This document shows positions 9,547 to 18,888 of a stretch of DNA of 64,000 nt, piece by piece. Positions within the stretch are counted from its first letter, which is position 1; each line of letters opens with the position of its first letter. The notes beneath the pieces were generated by a model that searched no databases, was not told the origin of the DNA, and was given only the letters and a program-made list of their open reading frames with translations. Position numbers and translations under genes: made by a program. Origin of the DNA: Nostoc desertorum CM1-VF14 (GTDB taxonomy: Bacteria; Cyanobacteriota; Cyanobacteriia; Cyanobacteriales; Nostocaceae). The stretch lies in assembly GCA_019359245.1 (NCBI GenBank), contig JAHHHR010000017.1, positions 62,001-126,000 on the forward strand, given 5' to 3'.

Positions 9547-9912
9547 ATGAATACTGTTTTAGTTGTTGAAGATGGCTTAACAGATATGGAAATAATCAGC
9601 CGTTACTTGCAACAGGCAGGTTATTCTGTGATTAGTGCCAAAAGCAGTGAAGAGGCTCAAGATAAAATAGATAAGAATAAGCCAGACCTAATATTTCTCG
9701 ACGTAATATTACCAGGTAAAAGTGGCTTTGAAATTTGCCGAGAGCTGAAAAACAACCCCAATACTAGCCAAATACCTGTAGTTTTTTGCTCTACAAAAAA
9801 TAGTGATGTAGATAAAATTTGGGGCAATATGTTGGGTGCTGATGGTTATTTGTCAAAACCGATTGATCGAGAGGAATTAGTAGTAACTTTGAAGCGGTTG
9901 ATTAATAAATAA
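9547..9912 (+). CDS. pixH: CheY-like single-domain response regulator
   Basis: This 121-residue protein is one receiver domain and nothing else: acidic pair VVEDG near residues 6-10, phospho-acceptor D52 in LIFLDVILPGKSG, a FCSTKN switch region and the conserved Lys in LSKPID. Such proteins act as diffusible phosphate acceptors from the CheA-like kinase, and in Synechocystis PixH is the second regulator with PixG. It is 292 bases after pixG, in an AT-rich gap large enough for its own promoter, and 52 bases before pixI. Confidence 0.85.
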   Translation: MNTVLVVEDGLTDMEIISRYLQQAGYSVISAKSSEEAQDKIDKNKPDLIFLDVILPGKSGFEICRELKNNPNTSQIPVVFCSTKNSDVDKIWGNMLGADGYLSKPIDREELVVTLKRLINK

Positions 9913-9964
9913 CGATTGCAAATAGTTGCTACCAATAAATCATCAAAGAAAAGGATAAATAAAT

Positions 9965-10438
9965 TTGGAAACCAGGGAAAAGTTTTTAAGTTTTAATTTG
10001 GGAGCCAGTGATACAGCCGTAATCTCGTTGCAACATATCACAGAAGTCTTGCAACTACCATTACCTGAAATATGTGGCGTTCCTCAGATGCCCAGTAGTG
10101 TTTTAGGCATTTATAACTGGCGGGGTGAGATGCTGTGGTTGGTGGATTTAGAGGCAATGTTAGGTTATCCTCCAATTTTGCAAGGATCAAACTTACTTTC
10201 AAAAATGATGGCGATTGTTCTGGAAAACAAGGGTAAGTATTTAGGACTATTGGTGCGACAGCTTATAGATATTGAATGGCTAGATACTCAACAGATGAAA
10301 CCCCCAACCACCGAATTATTTTATCCTAAAATATCACCTTTTTTGCAGGGATACTTTATTAACGATTCCGAGGATATGATTTTTAATTTGGATGCCATAA
10401 CGATTATTCAAGCTCCCATGTGGGGGATTCATAATTAA
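9965..10438 (+). CDS. pixI: CheW-like coupling protein
   Basis: This 157-residue CheW-domain protein links the photoreceptor to the CheA-like kinase. The fold signature is visible in FLSFNLGASDTAVISLQHITEVLQL, the mid-region GIYNWRGEMLWLVDLEAMLG, and GLLVRQLIDIEWL. The start is a TTG at 9965, preceded by AAGGA about 10 bases upstream; no ATG precedes the conserved core, so the TTG start is well supported. It lies between the CheY and receptor genes, as pixI does. Confidence 0.82.
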   Translation: METREKFLSFNLGASDTAVISLQHITEVLQLPLPEICGVPQMPSSVLGIYNWRGEMLWLVDLEAMLGYPPILQGSNLLSKMMAIVLENKGKYLGLLVRQLIDIEWLDTQQMKPPTTELFYPKISPFLQGYFINDSEDMIFNLDAITIIQAPMWGIHN

Positions 10439-10548
10439 ACATAGATATAGTATTTTGACATCTCCTAATTGTTGATGGAAAAATACCAGTTCCTTCTTAC
10501 CTGTAAAGTATCAACCTATTACAAGCCACAAAATTTGAGGATAATCAA

Positions 10549-13500
10549 ATGACATTTTTGTATAATAGCCATGAGAATCAGCATTTAATCTCTGAATTAG
10601 AAAATCAAAATGGTAGAGATGATATAACAAATATTGCTAACAATGAAATATCTTTATTAAATGCGATCGCTCAGGAATTTAAAACTTCGCGGCGGCAGTT
10701 GCAAGACATTGCAACTCATATGCGCCAGGCTCCAGACCTTAATACACTATTCAAAATCACTGTAGCGCAAATTAGAGAAAAGATTGGCTGCGATCGCACC
10801 TTAATTTATCAGTTTACTTCCCTTGAGTCAGGTAATGTTTTAGCAGAATCTAGAACACTCGGTTGGACACCGACTTTAGGCGAAAATATTCCAGGGATTG
10901 TTTTTGGTTTATATGCCAATCAAGACTATATAGAACCTGTAGTTATTGACGATATCAATCAGATACAACTTACACCCTATCAAAAGCAACTGTTAGATAA
11001 ATTTCAAATCAAAGCTAGTTTAAGTTTACCAATTGTAGTAGAAGGTAAAGTATGGGGGTTACTAGCAGTAAATAATTGCTACTCGACACGGCAGTGGCAA
11101 GAAGTAGAAATCAGCCTATTATCTCAAATTACAACAGAACTGACCTACAAATTGCAGAGCTTTGAATTCCAAAAAGAACAGCAACAGCGCATACTAGCAA
11201 AAAAATCGGTAGCTAAAGTCATCGACAAAATTTTGCGGGCATCAAATGTCGAAAAGCTTTTTCAAACAACCACTCAAGAAATACGTCAATTACTAAAATG
11301 CGATCGCGTCGCTGTCTATCGCTTCAAAGATGACTGGAGTGGCGAGTTCGTTGCTGAGTCAGTGGGTAATGGCTGGATAAAAATGGTCGGTCCTGATTTT
11401 TACATGGTTTGGGAAGATAGCCATTTACAAGACACTCAAGGAGGACGTTATGCTAAAGGCGAAAGTTTTGTGGCCAATGACATCTATAAAATGGGCCATG
11501 CTCAATGTCATATTGACATTTTAGAGCAGTATGAAATGAAAGCTTACATCATTGCCCCCATCTTTTCTGGAGAAAAATTATGGGGTTTGTTGGCAGCTTA
11601 CCAAAATTCTGGGCCTCGTGATTGGCAACCTTGGGAAGAAAGCTTTGTAACTCAAATTGGGCTGCAATTTGGTGTGGCTATCTCACAAGGAGAATATCTG
11701 GAACAAGTGCAGACGAAATCTGAACAACTAGCTCAAATAGTTGAACAAGAAAAAACTTTCACTAAGATAGTTAGCCGCATTCGACAATCCTTAGATGTAG
11801 ATAGTGTCTTCAAAACAACCACTCAAGAAGTGCGTCAATCACTGCGATGCGATCGCGTCGCTGTCTATCGCTTTAACGCTGACTGGGGTGGTGAATTTGT
11901 GGCTGAGTCTGTGGGTAATGGTTGGACAAAACTGGTAGGGCCTGATATTAAAACCGTTTTGGACGATACCTACTTACAAGACACTAAAGGAGGTAGGTAT
12001 GCCAGAGGTGAAAACTTTATCGTTAATGACACCTATGAAGAAGGGCTTGCTCCCTGCCATATTGAGATTTTAGAGCAGTTTGAAGCCAAAGCTTACATAA
12101 TTGTTCCTATATTCTTCGGGGAAAAATTGTGGGGTTTGTTGGCAGCTTATCAAAATTCTGGCCCCCGTCAATGGCAAACTTGGGAAGCGAACTTTTTGGT
12201 TCAGATTAGCTTGCAATTTAGCCTAGCTAAATCACAAATAGATTATTTAGAATTAGTTCGCATTAAATCTGAGAAACTAGCTCAGATAGCAGAACAAGAG
12301 AAAGCTGTTACTAAGATCAGTAACCGCATCCGGCAATCTTTAGATGTAGAAGAAATCTTCAAAACAACCACTCAAGAAGTACGCCAATTACTGCGGTGCG
12401 ATCGCGTCGCCGTCTATCGTTTCAGCCCTAATTGGACTGGCGAATTTGTAGCAGAATCAGTAGCTCATACTTGGGTAAAACTGGTAGGCCCCGATATCAA
12501 AACTGTCTGGGAAGATACCCACTTACAAGAAAGTCAAGGAGGTCGATATGCCCAAGGGGAAAGCTTTGTTGTAAATGATATCTATCAGGTAGGCCATTCT
12601 CCTTGCCACATTGAAGTTTTAGAGCAATTTGAAGTTAAAGCTTATGTAATTGTTCCTGTATTTGCTGGAGAGCAATTGTGGGGATTGCTGGCAGCTTATC
12701 AAAATTCTGGAACTCGTGAGTGGGAAGAATCGCAAGTTACCTTGTTAGCACGCATTGGTAGCCAGTTAGGGTTGGCATTACAACAAACCGAATATTTGCA
12801 ACAAGTACAAGCGCAGTCAGCAAAATTAGCAGAAGCCGCAGCACGAGAAAAGGCAGCCAAGGAGTTACTACAACAACGATCTATTCAACTCCTAACAGCC
12901 CTCAGACCCGCCCTCAACGGCGACTTAACAGTACGCGCACCGATTACAGAGGACGAACTAGGCACGATCGCAGATGCTTACAATAATACCCTGCAAGCAC
13001 TGCGGCAAATAGTTCTTCAGGTACAGGGGGCTGCTCAACAAGTTGCCCAAACTTCCAGTAACAGCGACGCTTCACTAGCCGGATTGACCAATCTGGCGCA
13101 ACAACAATTGGAGGAAATTACCGCAGCTTTAGGTGACATTCAACAGATGGTGGACTCTACTCAAGCTGTGGTGGCGAATGCTGAATTAGTGCAAGTAGCG
13201 GTGCAACAAGCCAATCAAACTGTAGAGTCTGGCGATGCTGCGATGAACCTGACTGTAAAAGCAATCCAAGGAATTCGTGAAACTGTTGCTCAAACCAGCA
13301 AAAAGATTAAACGCCTCAGTGAATCTTCGCAAAAAATCTCCAAAGTGGTGAATTTGATTGGTAATTTTGCTACACAGACAAACGTATTAGCTCTGAATGC
13401 AGCCATTGAAGCCACCCGTGCCGGTGAGTATGGCAAAGGCTTTGCAGTTGTAGCTGATGAAGTTCGTTCTTTATCTCGCCAGTCAGCAGCAGCAACCATC

Positions 13501-13854
13501 GAAATAGAAAAACTAGTCCAGGAGATTCAAGCAGAAACCGGGGAAGTTGCAGTAGCTATGGAAATTGGCATTCAGCAGGTGGTAGAAGGTACAAATCTTG
13601 TTAGTGACACTCGTCAAAACTTAAATGCGATCGTTTCTGCAACTGCCGAAATTAGTCAGCTAATTGAGCGGATTACCGCAGCAACTCAAAAACAAATGAC
13701 GCAATCTGTAACAGTCACAAAGTCAATGCAGGATGTAGCAGAAATTGCTAATAAAACTTTTGCTGAATCTCAAGAAATTGCTACTGTGTTTCAAGAGTTG
13801 TCAGGGATGGCGCAAGAGTTATTAACAACTGCTAGTAAGTTTAAAGTGAAATGA
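10549..13854 (+). CDS. pixJ: PixJ-type methyl-accepting photoreceptor with four GAF domains, three of them cyanobacteriochrome type
   Basis: This 1101-residue receptor controls light-directed motility. Layout: GAF1 about residues 55-210, without a bilin cysteine; GAF2, GAF3 and GAF4 in three units of exactly 183 residues starting at 223, 406 and 589; a HAMP-like segment about 775-830; and an MCP signalling domain about 840-1100, with its hairpin tip at IGNFATQTNVLALNAAIEAT. Each of GAF2-4 has the canonical chromophore Cys-His pair (C320-H321, C503-H504, C686-H687) in a [AS][QP]CHI[DE] context, and a HLQ[DE][ST] block typical of red/green cyanobacteriochromes (WED[ST]HLQ in GAF2 and GAF4, DDTYLQ in GAF3). 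No DXCF second cysteine is seen. No transmembrane helix is present, so the receptor appears soluble. The architecture and the C320 position closely recall AnPixJ of Anabaena. The ATG follows TTGAGGATAATCAA. Confidence 0.93.
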   Translation: MTFLYNSHENQHLISELENQNGRDDITNIANNEISLLNAIAQEFKTSRRQLQDIATHMRQAPDLNTLFKITVAQIREKIGCDRTLIYQFTSLESGNVLAESRTLGWTPTLGENIPGIVFGLYANQDYIEPVVIDDINQIQLTPYQKQLLDKFQIKASLSLPIVVEGKVWGLLAVNNCYSTRQWQEVEISLLSQITTELTYKLQSFEFQKEQQQRILAKKSVAKVIDKILRASNVEKLFQTTTQEIRQLLKCDRVAVYRFKDDWSGEFVAESVGNGWIKMVGPDFYMVWEDSHLQDTQGGRYAKGESFVANDIYKMGHAQCHIDILEQYEMKAYIIAPIFSGEKLWGLLAAYQNSGPRDWQPWEESFVTQIGLQFGVAISQGEYLEQVQTKSEQLAQIVEQEKTFTKIVSRIRQSLDVDSVFKTTTQEVRQSLRCDRVAVYRFNADWGGEFVAESVGNGWTKLVGPDIKTVLDDTYLQDTKGGRYARGENFIVNDTYEEGLAPCHIEILEQFEAKAYIIVPIFFGEKLWGLLAAYQNSGPRQWQTWEANFLVQISLQFSLAKSQIDYLELVRIKSEKLAQIAEQEKAVTKISNRIRQSLDVEEIFKTTTQEVRQLLRCDRVAVYRFSPNWTGEFVAESVAHTWVKLVGPDIKTVWEDTHLQESQGGRYAQGESFVVNDIYQVGHSPCHIEVLEQFEVKAYVIVPVFAGEQLWGLLAAYQNSGTREWEESQVTLLARIGSQLGLALQQTEYLQQVQAQSAKLAEAAAREKAAKELLQQRSIQLLTALRPALNGDLTVRAPITEDELGTIADAYNNTLQALRQIVLQVQGAAQQVAQTSSNSDASLAGLTNLAQQQLEEITAALGDIQQMVDSTQAVVANAELVQVAVQQANQTVESGDAAMNLTVKAIQGIRETVAQTSKKIKRLSESSQKISKVVNLIGNFATQTNVLALNAAIEATRAGEYGKGFAVVADEVRSLSRQSAAATIEIEKLVQEIQAETGEVAVAMEIGIQQVVEGTNLVSDTRQNLNAIVSATAEISQLIERITAATQKQMTQSVTVTKSMQDVAEIANKTFAESQEIATVFQELSGMAQELLTTASKFKVK
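11215..12861 (+). repeat. Three exact-length 549-bp units encoding GAF2-GAF4 of pixJ
   Basis: Units start at 11215, 11764 and 12313. Each encodes a GAF domain plus its coiled-coil linker (183 residues), and the bilin cysteine codons fall at 11506, 12055 and 12604. Long stretches around cgatcgcgtcgctgtctatc and of the TGGGGTTTGTTGGCAGCTTA type are shared almost unchanged. Confidence 0.9.
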
Positions 13855-13860
13855 AAAATA

Positions 13861-13885
13861 GTTAGGAGTTAGGAGTTAGGAGTTA
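13861..13885. repeat. Heptamer repeat GTTAGGA
   Basis: Three copies of agttagg directly follow the pixJ stop. They are the complement of the AACTCCT array found after the next gene (14344-14447), so the four-helix-bundle gene is bracketed by inverted copies of the same repeat. Confidence 0.85.
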
Positions 13886-13991
13886 TTGGGTTAAAGCATT
13901 AATTAGATAAATCACTATTTTGTTGACAAATTTAAAAATGCTTTGACCTTAATTAATTGTAGCTTTTGAGTTGAAGATAGGAGAAGAGTAA

Positions 13992-14342
13992 TTGGCAGAG
14001 AGTATTATTCAACAGAAGAGTTTTCAATTTGCTTTGGAAATTATTCACCTATATATTAGACTGCAAGAGCAACGGGAATATGTGCTTTCTAAGCAATTAC
14101 TACGAAGTGGAACAAGTATTGGTGCGAATGTTGAAGAGGCTAGCGGTGGCCAGAGTAGAAAGGATTTCTTGGCAAAAATGTATATTGCATACAAAGAAGC
14201 TAGAGAAACCAAATACTGGCTACGTCTACTACAACAGTCCAAACTAGTAAATATTGATTTAACCAATGAACTAATCTATGCAGACGAAATCATTCGGATT
14301 TTGAGTTCAATAGTCAAGACAACTGAAAAATCAATTGGTTGA
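13992..14342 (+). CDS. Four-helix bundle protein (23S rRNA intervening-sequence protein family)
   Basis: This 116-residue all-helical protein has the family hallmarks: F..LE.IHLYI in helix 1, LLRSGTSIGANVEEASGGQSRKDFLAKM across the middle, and REAR.TKYWLRLL later. The family (S23/IVP-like) was first seen in rRNA intervening sequences. It is widespread in cyanobacteria, and its function is unknown. The start is a TTG at 13992, with AGGAGA just upstream at about 13979-13984. The gene lies between pixJ and pixL, bracketed by heptamer arrays, and has no chemotaxis domain. I infer that it was inserted into the phototaxis block rather than being a functional part of it. Confidence 0.82.
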   Translation: MAESIIQQKSFQFALEIIHLYIRLQEQREYVLSKQLLRSGTSIGANVEEASGGQSRKDFLAKMYIAYKEARETKYWLRLLQQSKLVNIDLTNELIYADEIIRILSSIVKTTEKSIG

Positions 14343-14343
14343 T

Positions 14344-14447
14344 CAACTCCCAACTCCCAACTCCCAACTCCCAACTTCCAACTCCTAACTCCTAACTCCC
14401 AACTCCTAACTCCTAACTCCTCACTTATAACTCCCAACTCCCTAATT
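14344..14447. repeat. Heptamer repeat array AACTCCC/AACTCCT
   Basis: About fourteen consecutive heptamers, alternating AACTCCC and AACTCCT with a few variants, fill nearly the whole gap before pixL. The array ends eight bases before the pixL ATG and leaves no clear Shine-Dalgarno sequence there. Confidence 0.92.
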
Positions 14448-17400
14448 ATGATTACAGATAACGAAATTCGTGAACAAGGATACATCTACTTTCTAGCTGA
14501 AGCCCCGGAATTAGTCCAAATTATTGAGCAAGAACTATTTAGCTTATCGGAAGGTTATAGCATTACCAAAGTTCATAACTTAATGCGGGCTACTCATACA
14601 ATTAAAGGTGGTGCTGCTAATGTTGGGCTAGAAGTAATTAAGATGATAGCCCACTTTTTAGAAGATGTATTTAAAGCTCTATACAACCCAAAAGTAGTGG
14701 TTGATGATGAATTACAAACACTTTTACTACAAGCTTATGAGTGTTTGAGTATAGCATTAAATACCGAGCTAATAGGTAGCAATATTAATAATGAAGAACT
14801 GCTGCACCGAGCAAGTTCGGTTTTTGCACAATTGCAAGAAAAACTGGGTGATGCATTTGGTGCTGAGTCTCATATTCCCACTTCTGAAGAACTGGGCTTT
14901 GATATTGTGCAGTCCGTTTTTGAAGCAGGAGTAGAACAACGTCTAAACACTATTGCTGAAGTTGTTAACAATCCACCAAATAATGAGGAGTTTATAGAGT
15001 TTTTACAATCTCAAGCTGAGGTGTTTCTCGGTTTAGCAGAATCTCTAAATTTACCTGGATTGGGAGAAATTTCCCAAACAATTTTGTCAGCGCTGCAAGC
15101 AAACCCCGCTCAGGTGCAGCAAATTGCAGAAATTGCTCTTACAGATTTACAACAAGCACAAAAATTGGTATTAGAAGGCGATCGCACATTTGGTGGAGAA
15201 GCTTCTCCAGGTTTGCAAAAACTCGCAACACTGGCAAATAATGAGTTATCTGGGGAATTACAAAATAATTCATCTACTGACACATTTATCATCAATGAAG
15301 AAGAATTTTACCAGTTTCTCACTACCTCTGATAATACTAAAAACGAACCTGTAAACCCAACAACTGCAAAATTTTATTTAAAAGTAATCCGCTACATTTT
15401 TGGCTGGTTTAATCACGAACTACAAATACCAGAGGTAGAGCTTAATTTAACCTTGCTAGTTCCTAGGCTAGGAAACAAAGAATTACTTAATTATCTTGAA
15501 AATTGGCTAAATAATTTTCTTGATTTTATTAAAGATGAAGAAGATAATCAAAATCTTTGTATTTATCGACATGGGATCATTTTAATTATCCTATTTGCAG
15601 TAGCAAAGTTTGAATATTCTATTAACAAAGCTGACAGTTACCTCTTGGTAATTAAAACATTACAAACTCGAATTCATACATTAGCGAAAGAATATAAAAA
15701 CTATCCTCCTGTTACTGGCAAAGAGAAAAATTGGCTTGATAGCCCCAAGTTACAAAAACTGCTAGTTCTTAAAGAAATATCTCAGCCTCTATCTTCTCAA
15801 ATAACTGATAACTTACTAGAAGCGATATGGGGAGAAGACGCTAACCAAAATCTTATTCCTGAAGTCGTGGCGATCAAGACTGATGATTCTTTAGCTGTCA
15901 GTGAGCAGGTAGTTATAGATGTTTCAGAAACAGCTATTGAAGTCATGCCTGATTTGGCTACACAAATCAATAAAGAAATAGAAGATAAATCACAGTATGT
16001 TCAAACTAAAAATCTCCGCCAACCTTCATTTATTCGAGTAGATACAGATAGACTACAACGCCTCAATTATCTAGCAGGAGAATTGCTGATTTACCAAAAA
16101 CGACGGAGTTTGCAAGATGAACAAGTTAAAGAAATAATTGAACAATTAATGCGGCAACTTACTAGACACCAAACTACTTTAAATCAATTACGTGATTTAC
16201 CATTACAAATACAAAATATTGCTTCAAAGCAAACGCAAAATTTTGCAGTTAAATTTGACTCTTTAGAAATGGATGTATATACAGAATTCCATACTACATT
16301 GCATGAAGCAATAGAAGAGACACTGCAACTACAAGAAACCACAGAATCTCTTGACTTGCTCGTGACGCAAGCGGCTCAAATTAGTGACAAACAAGAGAAT
16401 TTAACTCTTAATATTATAGATAGCTTAGTCGAAGCACGAATGTCGCCTTTGGGCAATATCCTGAATCGTTTCCCCCACATGGTAAATAAGTTGGGGGATG
16501 TTCATGCCAAACTTGTAGAATTGAAACTTACTGGTACTGAGGTATTAGTAGATAAAGCGATCGCAGAAAAGCTGTACGATCCGTTATTACACTTAGTACG
16601 GAATGCTTTTGATCACGGTATTGAATCTCCGCAAGTTCGCCGAGAGCTTGGCAAACCAGAACAAGGTTTAATCGAAATCTGTGCCTATCATCAGGGTAGC
16701 CAAACTATTATTGAAGTTCGGGATGATGGGATGGGATTGAATTTAGACAGAATTCGCAGAAAAGCTGTTGAATTTTATCCCATACAAACTGAAGACAAAA
16801 TTAGAAGCTATGGTTCTAATCTGGCTGAACCTGAACTTCTAGATTTGATATTTTCGCCTGGGTTTTCTACTGCTAGTAAAGTTAGCGAAATTTCTGGGCG
16901 CGGTATGGGTTTAGATATTGTGCGTACTCAAATGCGCGCACTCAACGGCTCAATTTCAGTTGAATCCTCGCCTAACCAAGGAACAATATTCATACTCAAA
17001 ATTCCTTTTTCTATGACTACAGAAAAATTAATGCTAGTTCAAGCCAAAGGTGTTGTTTATGCACTTCTTTTGGACAGTATTGAAAAAATAGTGGTTCCTT
17101 CTGAACAACAGGTTAAAGAGATCGAAGGAAAAAAAGTCTTGCATTGGAACATAGATAATGATGAGACTATGGTCAGCCTCCGTCAGCTTTCAAAGTTGAT
17201 TGATTATAATGGTTCATTTTTTAATAGTAGTACTCCATACAACACATCAAATACTCACGACCCAAGCGTAGCGAAAAATCCGGTGCTTTTGCTACGACGG
17301 AATCAGGAAAAGGTAGCTTTGGAAGTTGACCAGATTATTGGTGAACAAGAACTGGTAATCAGACCTTTAGGAAATGCGATCGCACCACCAAAATACATTT

Positions 17401-18107
17401 ATGGTTGTAGTAGTTTAGCCAATGGTAATCTCATCTTAGTGATTGATGCTTCATTGCTGGTAAAGTCTTGCGAGATCCAACAAACAACGCTTGATATTAT
17501 GGCGCTACCAGTAGCTTCTTTCTCAAATAAAAAAGCTTTGCCGATATCGGGACATAGTTTTTCATCTACGCCATTACTTGTTGCATCTACTTCCACAACA
17601 ACTATAGATACCCAACCCAGCTATTCTCAAGAGCCAGATAATAAATTACCCATAGAAACCCAACCTAGTTATTCTCAGGAACCCGATAATAAATCACCAA
17701 AAGTTGTTTTAGTAGTAGATGACGCGATTAGTCTGCGTCAAACTCTCTCTCTGACACTGCAAAAATCTGGTTATCAAGTAATACAGGCTCAAAATGGTGT
17801 AGAAGCTCTAGAAAAGTTGCAGTTGCATCCAGAAATTCGAGTTGTCATATCCGATTTAGAAATGCCACGAATGAATGGTTTTGAGTTGTTGAGTAATTTC
17901 CGTCAATACCCAAATTTAGCAAAAATACCTGTAGTGATTCTCACATCTCGCAGTGCTGAAAAACATCGTCAGCTTGCTCAAGAATTGGGTGCAAAGGCTT
18001 ACTTGACTAAGCCTTATTTAGAGCATGAGTTTCTCGCTACAATTAAGGGATTAATTAACAGTAATATAGATGATTCTAACCATTTACTTCTGGTGACAAA
18101 TCATTGA
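14448..18107 (+). CDS. pixL: CheA-like hybrid histidine kinase of the phototaxis pathway
   Basis: This 1219-residue kinase has an N-terminal HPt domain with phospho-accepting H50 in ATHTIKGGAA, a long variable linker (about 120-530), and a dimerisation and kinase core starting near RVDTDRLQRLNYLAGELL. The HATPase has the N-box LVRNAFDHGIESP and GRGMGLDIV. A CheW-like domain follows (about 865-1010), then a C-terminal receiver with phospho-acceptor D1136 in VVISDLEMPRMNG and the conserved Lys in LTKPY. The HPt-kinase-CheW-receiver order fits PixL and the hormogonium CheA proteins. A 16-residue duplication (TQPSYSQEPDNK...) sits in the linker before the receiver. The kinase would phosphorylate PixG and PixH in response to PixJ. 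Confidence 0.9.
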   Translation: MITDNEIREQGYIYFLAEAPELVQIIEQELFSLSEGYSITKVHNLMRATHTIKGGAANVGLEVIKMIAHFLEDVFKALYNPKVVVDDELQTLLLQAYECLSIALNTELIGSNINNEELLHRASSVFAQLQEKLGDAFGAESHIPTSEELGFDIVQSVFEAGVEQRLNTIAEVVNNPPNNEEFIEFLQSQAEVFLGLAESLNLPGLGEISQTILSALQANPAQVQQIAEIALTDLQQAQKLVLEGDRTFGGEASPGLQKLATLANNELSGELQNNSSTDTFIINEEEFYQFLTTSDNTKNEPVNPTTAKFYLKVIRYIFGWFNHELQIPEVELNLTLLVPRLGNKELLNYLENWLNNFLDFIKDEEDNQNLCIYRHGIILIILFAVAKFEYSINKADSYLLVIKTLQTRIHTLAKEYKNYPPVTGKEKNWLDSPKLQKLLVLKEISQPLSSQITDNLLEAIWGEDANQNLIPEVVAIKTDDSLAVSEQVVIDVSETAIEVMPDLATQINKEIEDKSQYVQTKNLRQPSFIRVDTDRLQRLNYLAGELLIYQKRRSLQDEQVKEIIEQLMRQLTRHQTTLNQLRDLPLQIQNIASKQTQNFAVKFDSLEMDVYTEFHTTLHEAIEETLQLQETTESLDLLVTQAAQISDKQENLTLNIIDSLVEARMSPLGNILNRFPHMVNKLGDVHAKLVELKLTGTEVLVDKAIAEKLYDPLLHLVRNAFDHGIESPQVRRELGKPEQGLIEICAYHQGSQTIIEVRDDGMGLNLDRIRRKAVEFYPIQTEDKIRSYGSNLAEPELLDLIFSPGFSTASKVSEISGRGMGLDIVRTQMRALNGSISVESSPNQGTIFILKIPFSMTTEKLMLVQAKGVVYALLLDSIEKIVVPSEQQVKEIEGKKVLHWNIDNDETMVSLRQLSKLIDYNGSFFNSSTPYNTSNTHDPSVAKNPVLLLRRNQEKVALEVDQIIGEQELVIRPLGNAIAPPKYIYGCSSLANGNLILVIDASLLVKSCEIQQTTLDIMALPVASFSNKKALPISGHSFSSTPLLVASTSTTTIDTQPSYSQEPDNKLPIETQPSYSQEPDNKSPKVVLVVDDAISLRQTLSLTLQKSGYQVIQAQNGVEALEKLQLHPEIRVVISDLEMPRMNGFELLSNFRQYPNLAKIPVVILTSRSAEKHRQLAQELGAKAYLTKPYLEHEFLATIKGLINSNIDDSNHLLLVTNH
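17610..17693 (+). repeat. 48-bp direct duplication in the pixL linker
   Basis: Two copies encode TQPSYSQEPDNK with a four-residue spacer. They differ at several third positions, so the duplication is not very recent. It lengthens the tether between the CheW-like and receiver domains. Confidence 0.85.
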
Positions 18108-18129
18108 TAATTTTGGAAATGCCATAGCC

Positions 18130-18834
18130 TTAATTACCAGGTAGATTATTTGGATCTACACCTAGGGAACGTAAATACTGCGCTAATTGTTCAGCCTTTT
18201 GTCGCTGCTGTTCTGCCTGTTCTGCATCTGTCAAGTAGCGATTTCCTCGCTCATCATACCAACATAAAAACTCTTGTTGTATCCCGCCAATTACAGCTTG
18301 GTGTCGCCCAATACCTAACCCCACCTCTGGCATCAAATAGGGTTCACCTATTTGTAGTTGATAGTTTCCATCTATTAACTTATACACTTCAAAGGGTTGA
18401 TGTTGGTCGCGCCGCCAAAACTCAGGGTTATAAATTACGTAGTACAATACACCGAGTTTTTTATATATATCTAGCTCCTCGTCGTATTCACCTCCGGGGG
18501 TGTGGGATACCATTTCTAATGTGAATATTGGAACTATCCCATTTTCTTCCCAAACTACGTAGCTTTTACGTGATTTACCACCCTTTTTCCGTTCTACTCC
18601 TACACTTAAAAAAGCATCTGGCACTACAGGTACTCTGGGATTTACTCCTGTGGTGTGATATACTCCCATATCTACTCCGAAGTACCAATCCATACGATTT
18701 GCCCAAATGGAATTGAGTAAGAAGAGTAAAATATTGGGCAAAAAGTTTTGATCCTCGTTATCCACTGGCGTATCGTCTGAACAAGGAAGTTCATTAGTCG
18801 TTGGTAACGCATTTTTGAGATCAGGTGAGAGCAT
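18130..18834 (-). CDS. Uma2 family protein (DUF820, PD-(D/E)XK nuclease fold)
   Basis: This 234-residue member of a family greatly expanded in cyanobacteria is often named Uma2 family endonuclease, but the in vivo role is unknown. The core contains VVPDAFLSVGVER, TLEMVSHTPGGEYDEELDIYKKLGVLYYVIYNPE and a following YKL...Y strand set, matching the restriction-endonuclease-like fold with an acidic residue, a Glu and a YxxxGV segment. The C-terminal tail (DAEQAEQQRQKAEQLAQYLRSLGVDPNNLPGN) is the usual short coiled coil. It ends 22 bases after the convergent pixL gene. A second family member lies at 48596-49399. Confidence 0.85.
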   Translation of the reverse strand: MLSPDLKNALPTTNELPCSDDTPVDNEDQNFLPNILLFLLNSIWANRMDWYFGVDMGVYHTTGVNPRVPVVPDAFLSVGVERKKGGKSRKSYVVWEENGIVPIFTLEMVSHTPGGEYDEELDIYKKLGVLYYVIYNPEFWRRDQHQPFEVYKLIDGNYQLQIGEPYLMPEVGLGIGRHQAVIGGIQQEFLCWYDERGNRYLTDAEQAEQQRQKAEQLAQYLRSLGVDPNNLPGN

Positions 18835-18888
18835 AACCGTTGTCTCGCTGGCGTTTGATGCCCTTATTATAAATGAGTGACGAAAAGT

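Noticed and set aside
14448..14490. Possible later start for pixL because the repeat leaves no Shine-Dalgarno sequence
   Set aside because: The HPt domain begins almost at residue 1, so a later start would remove it.
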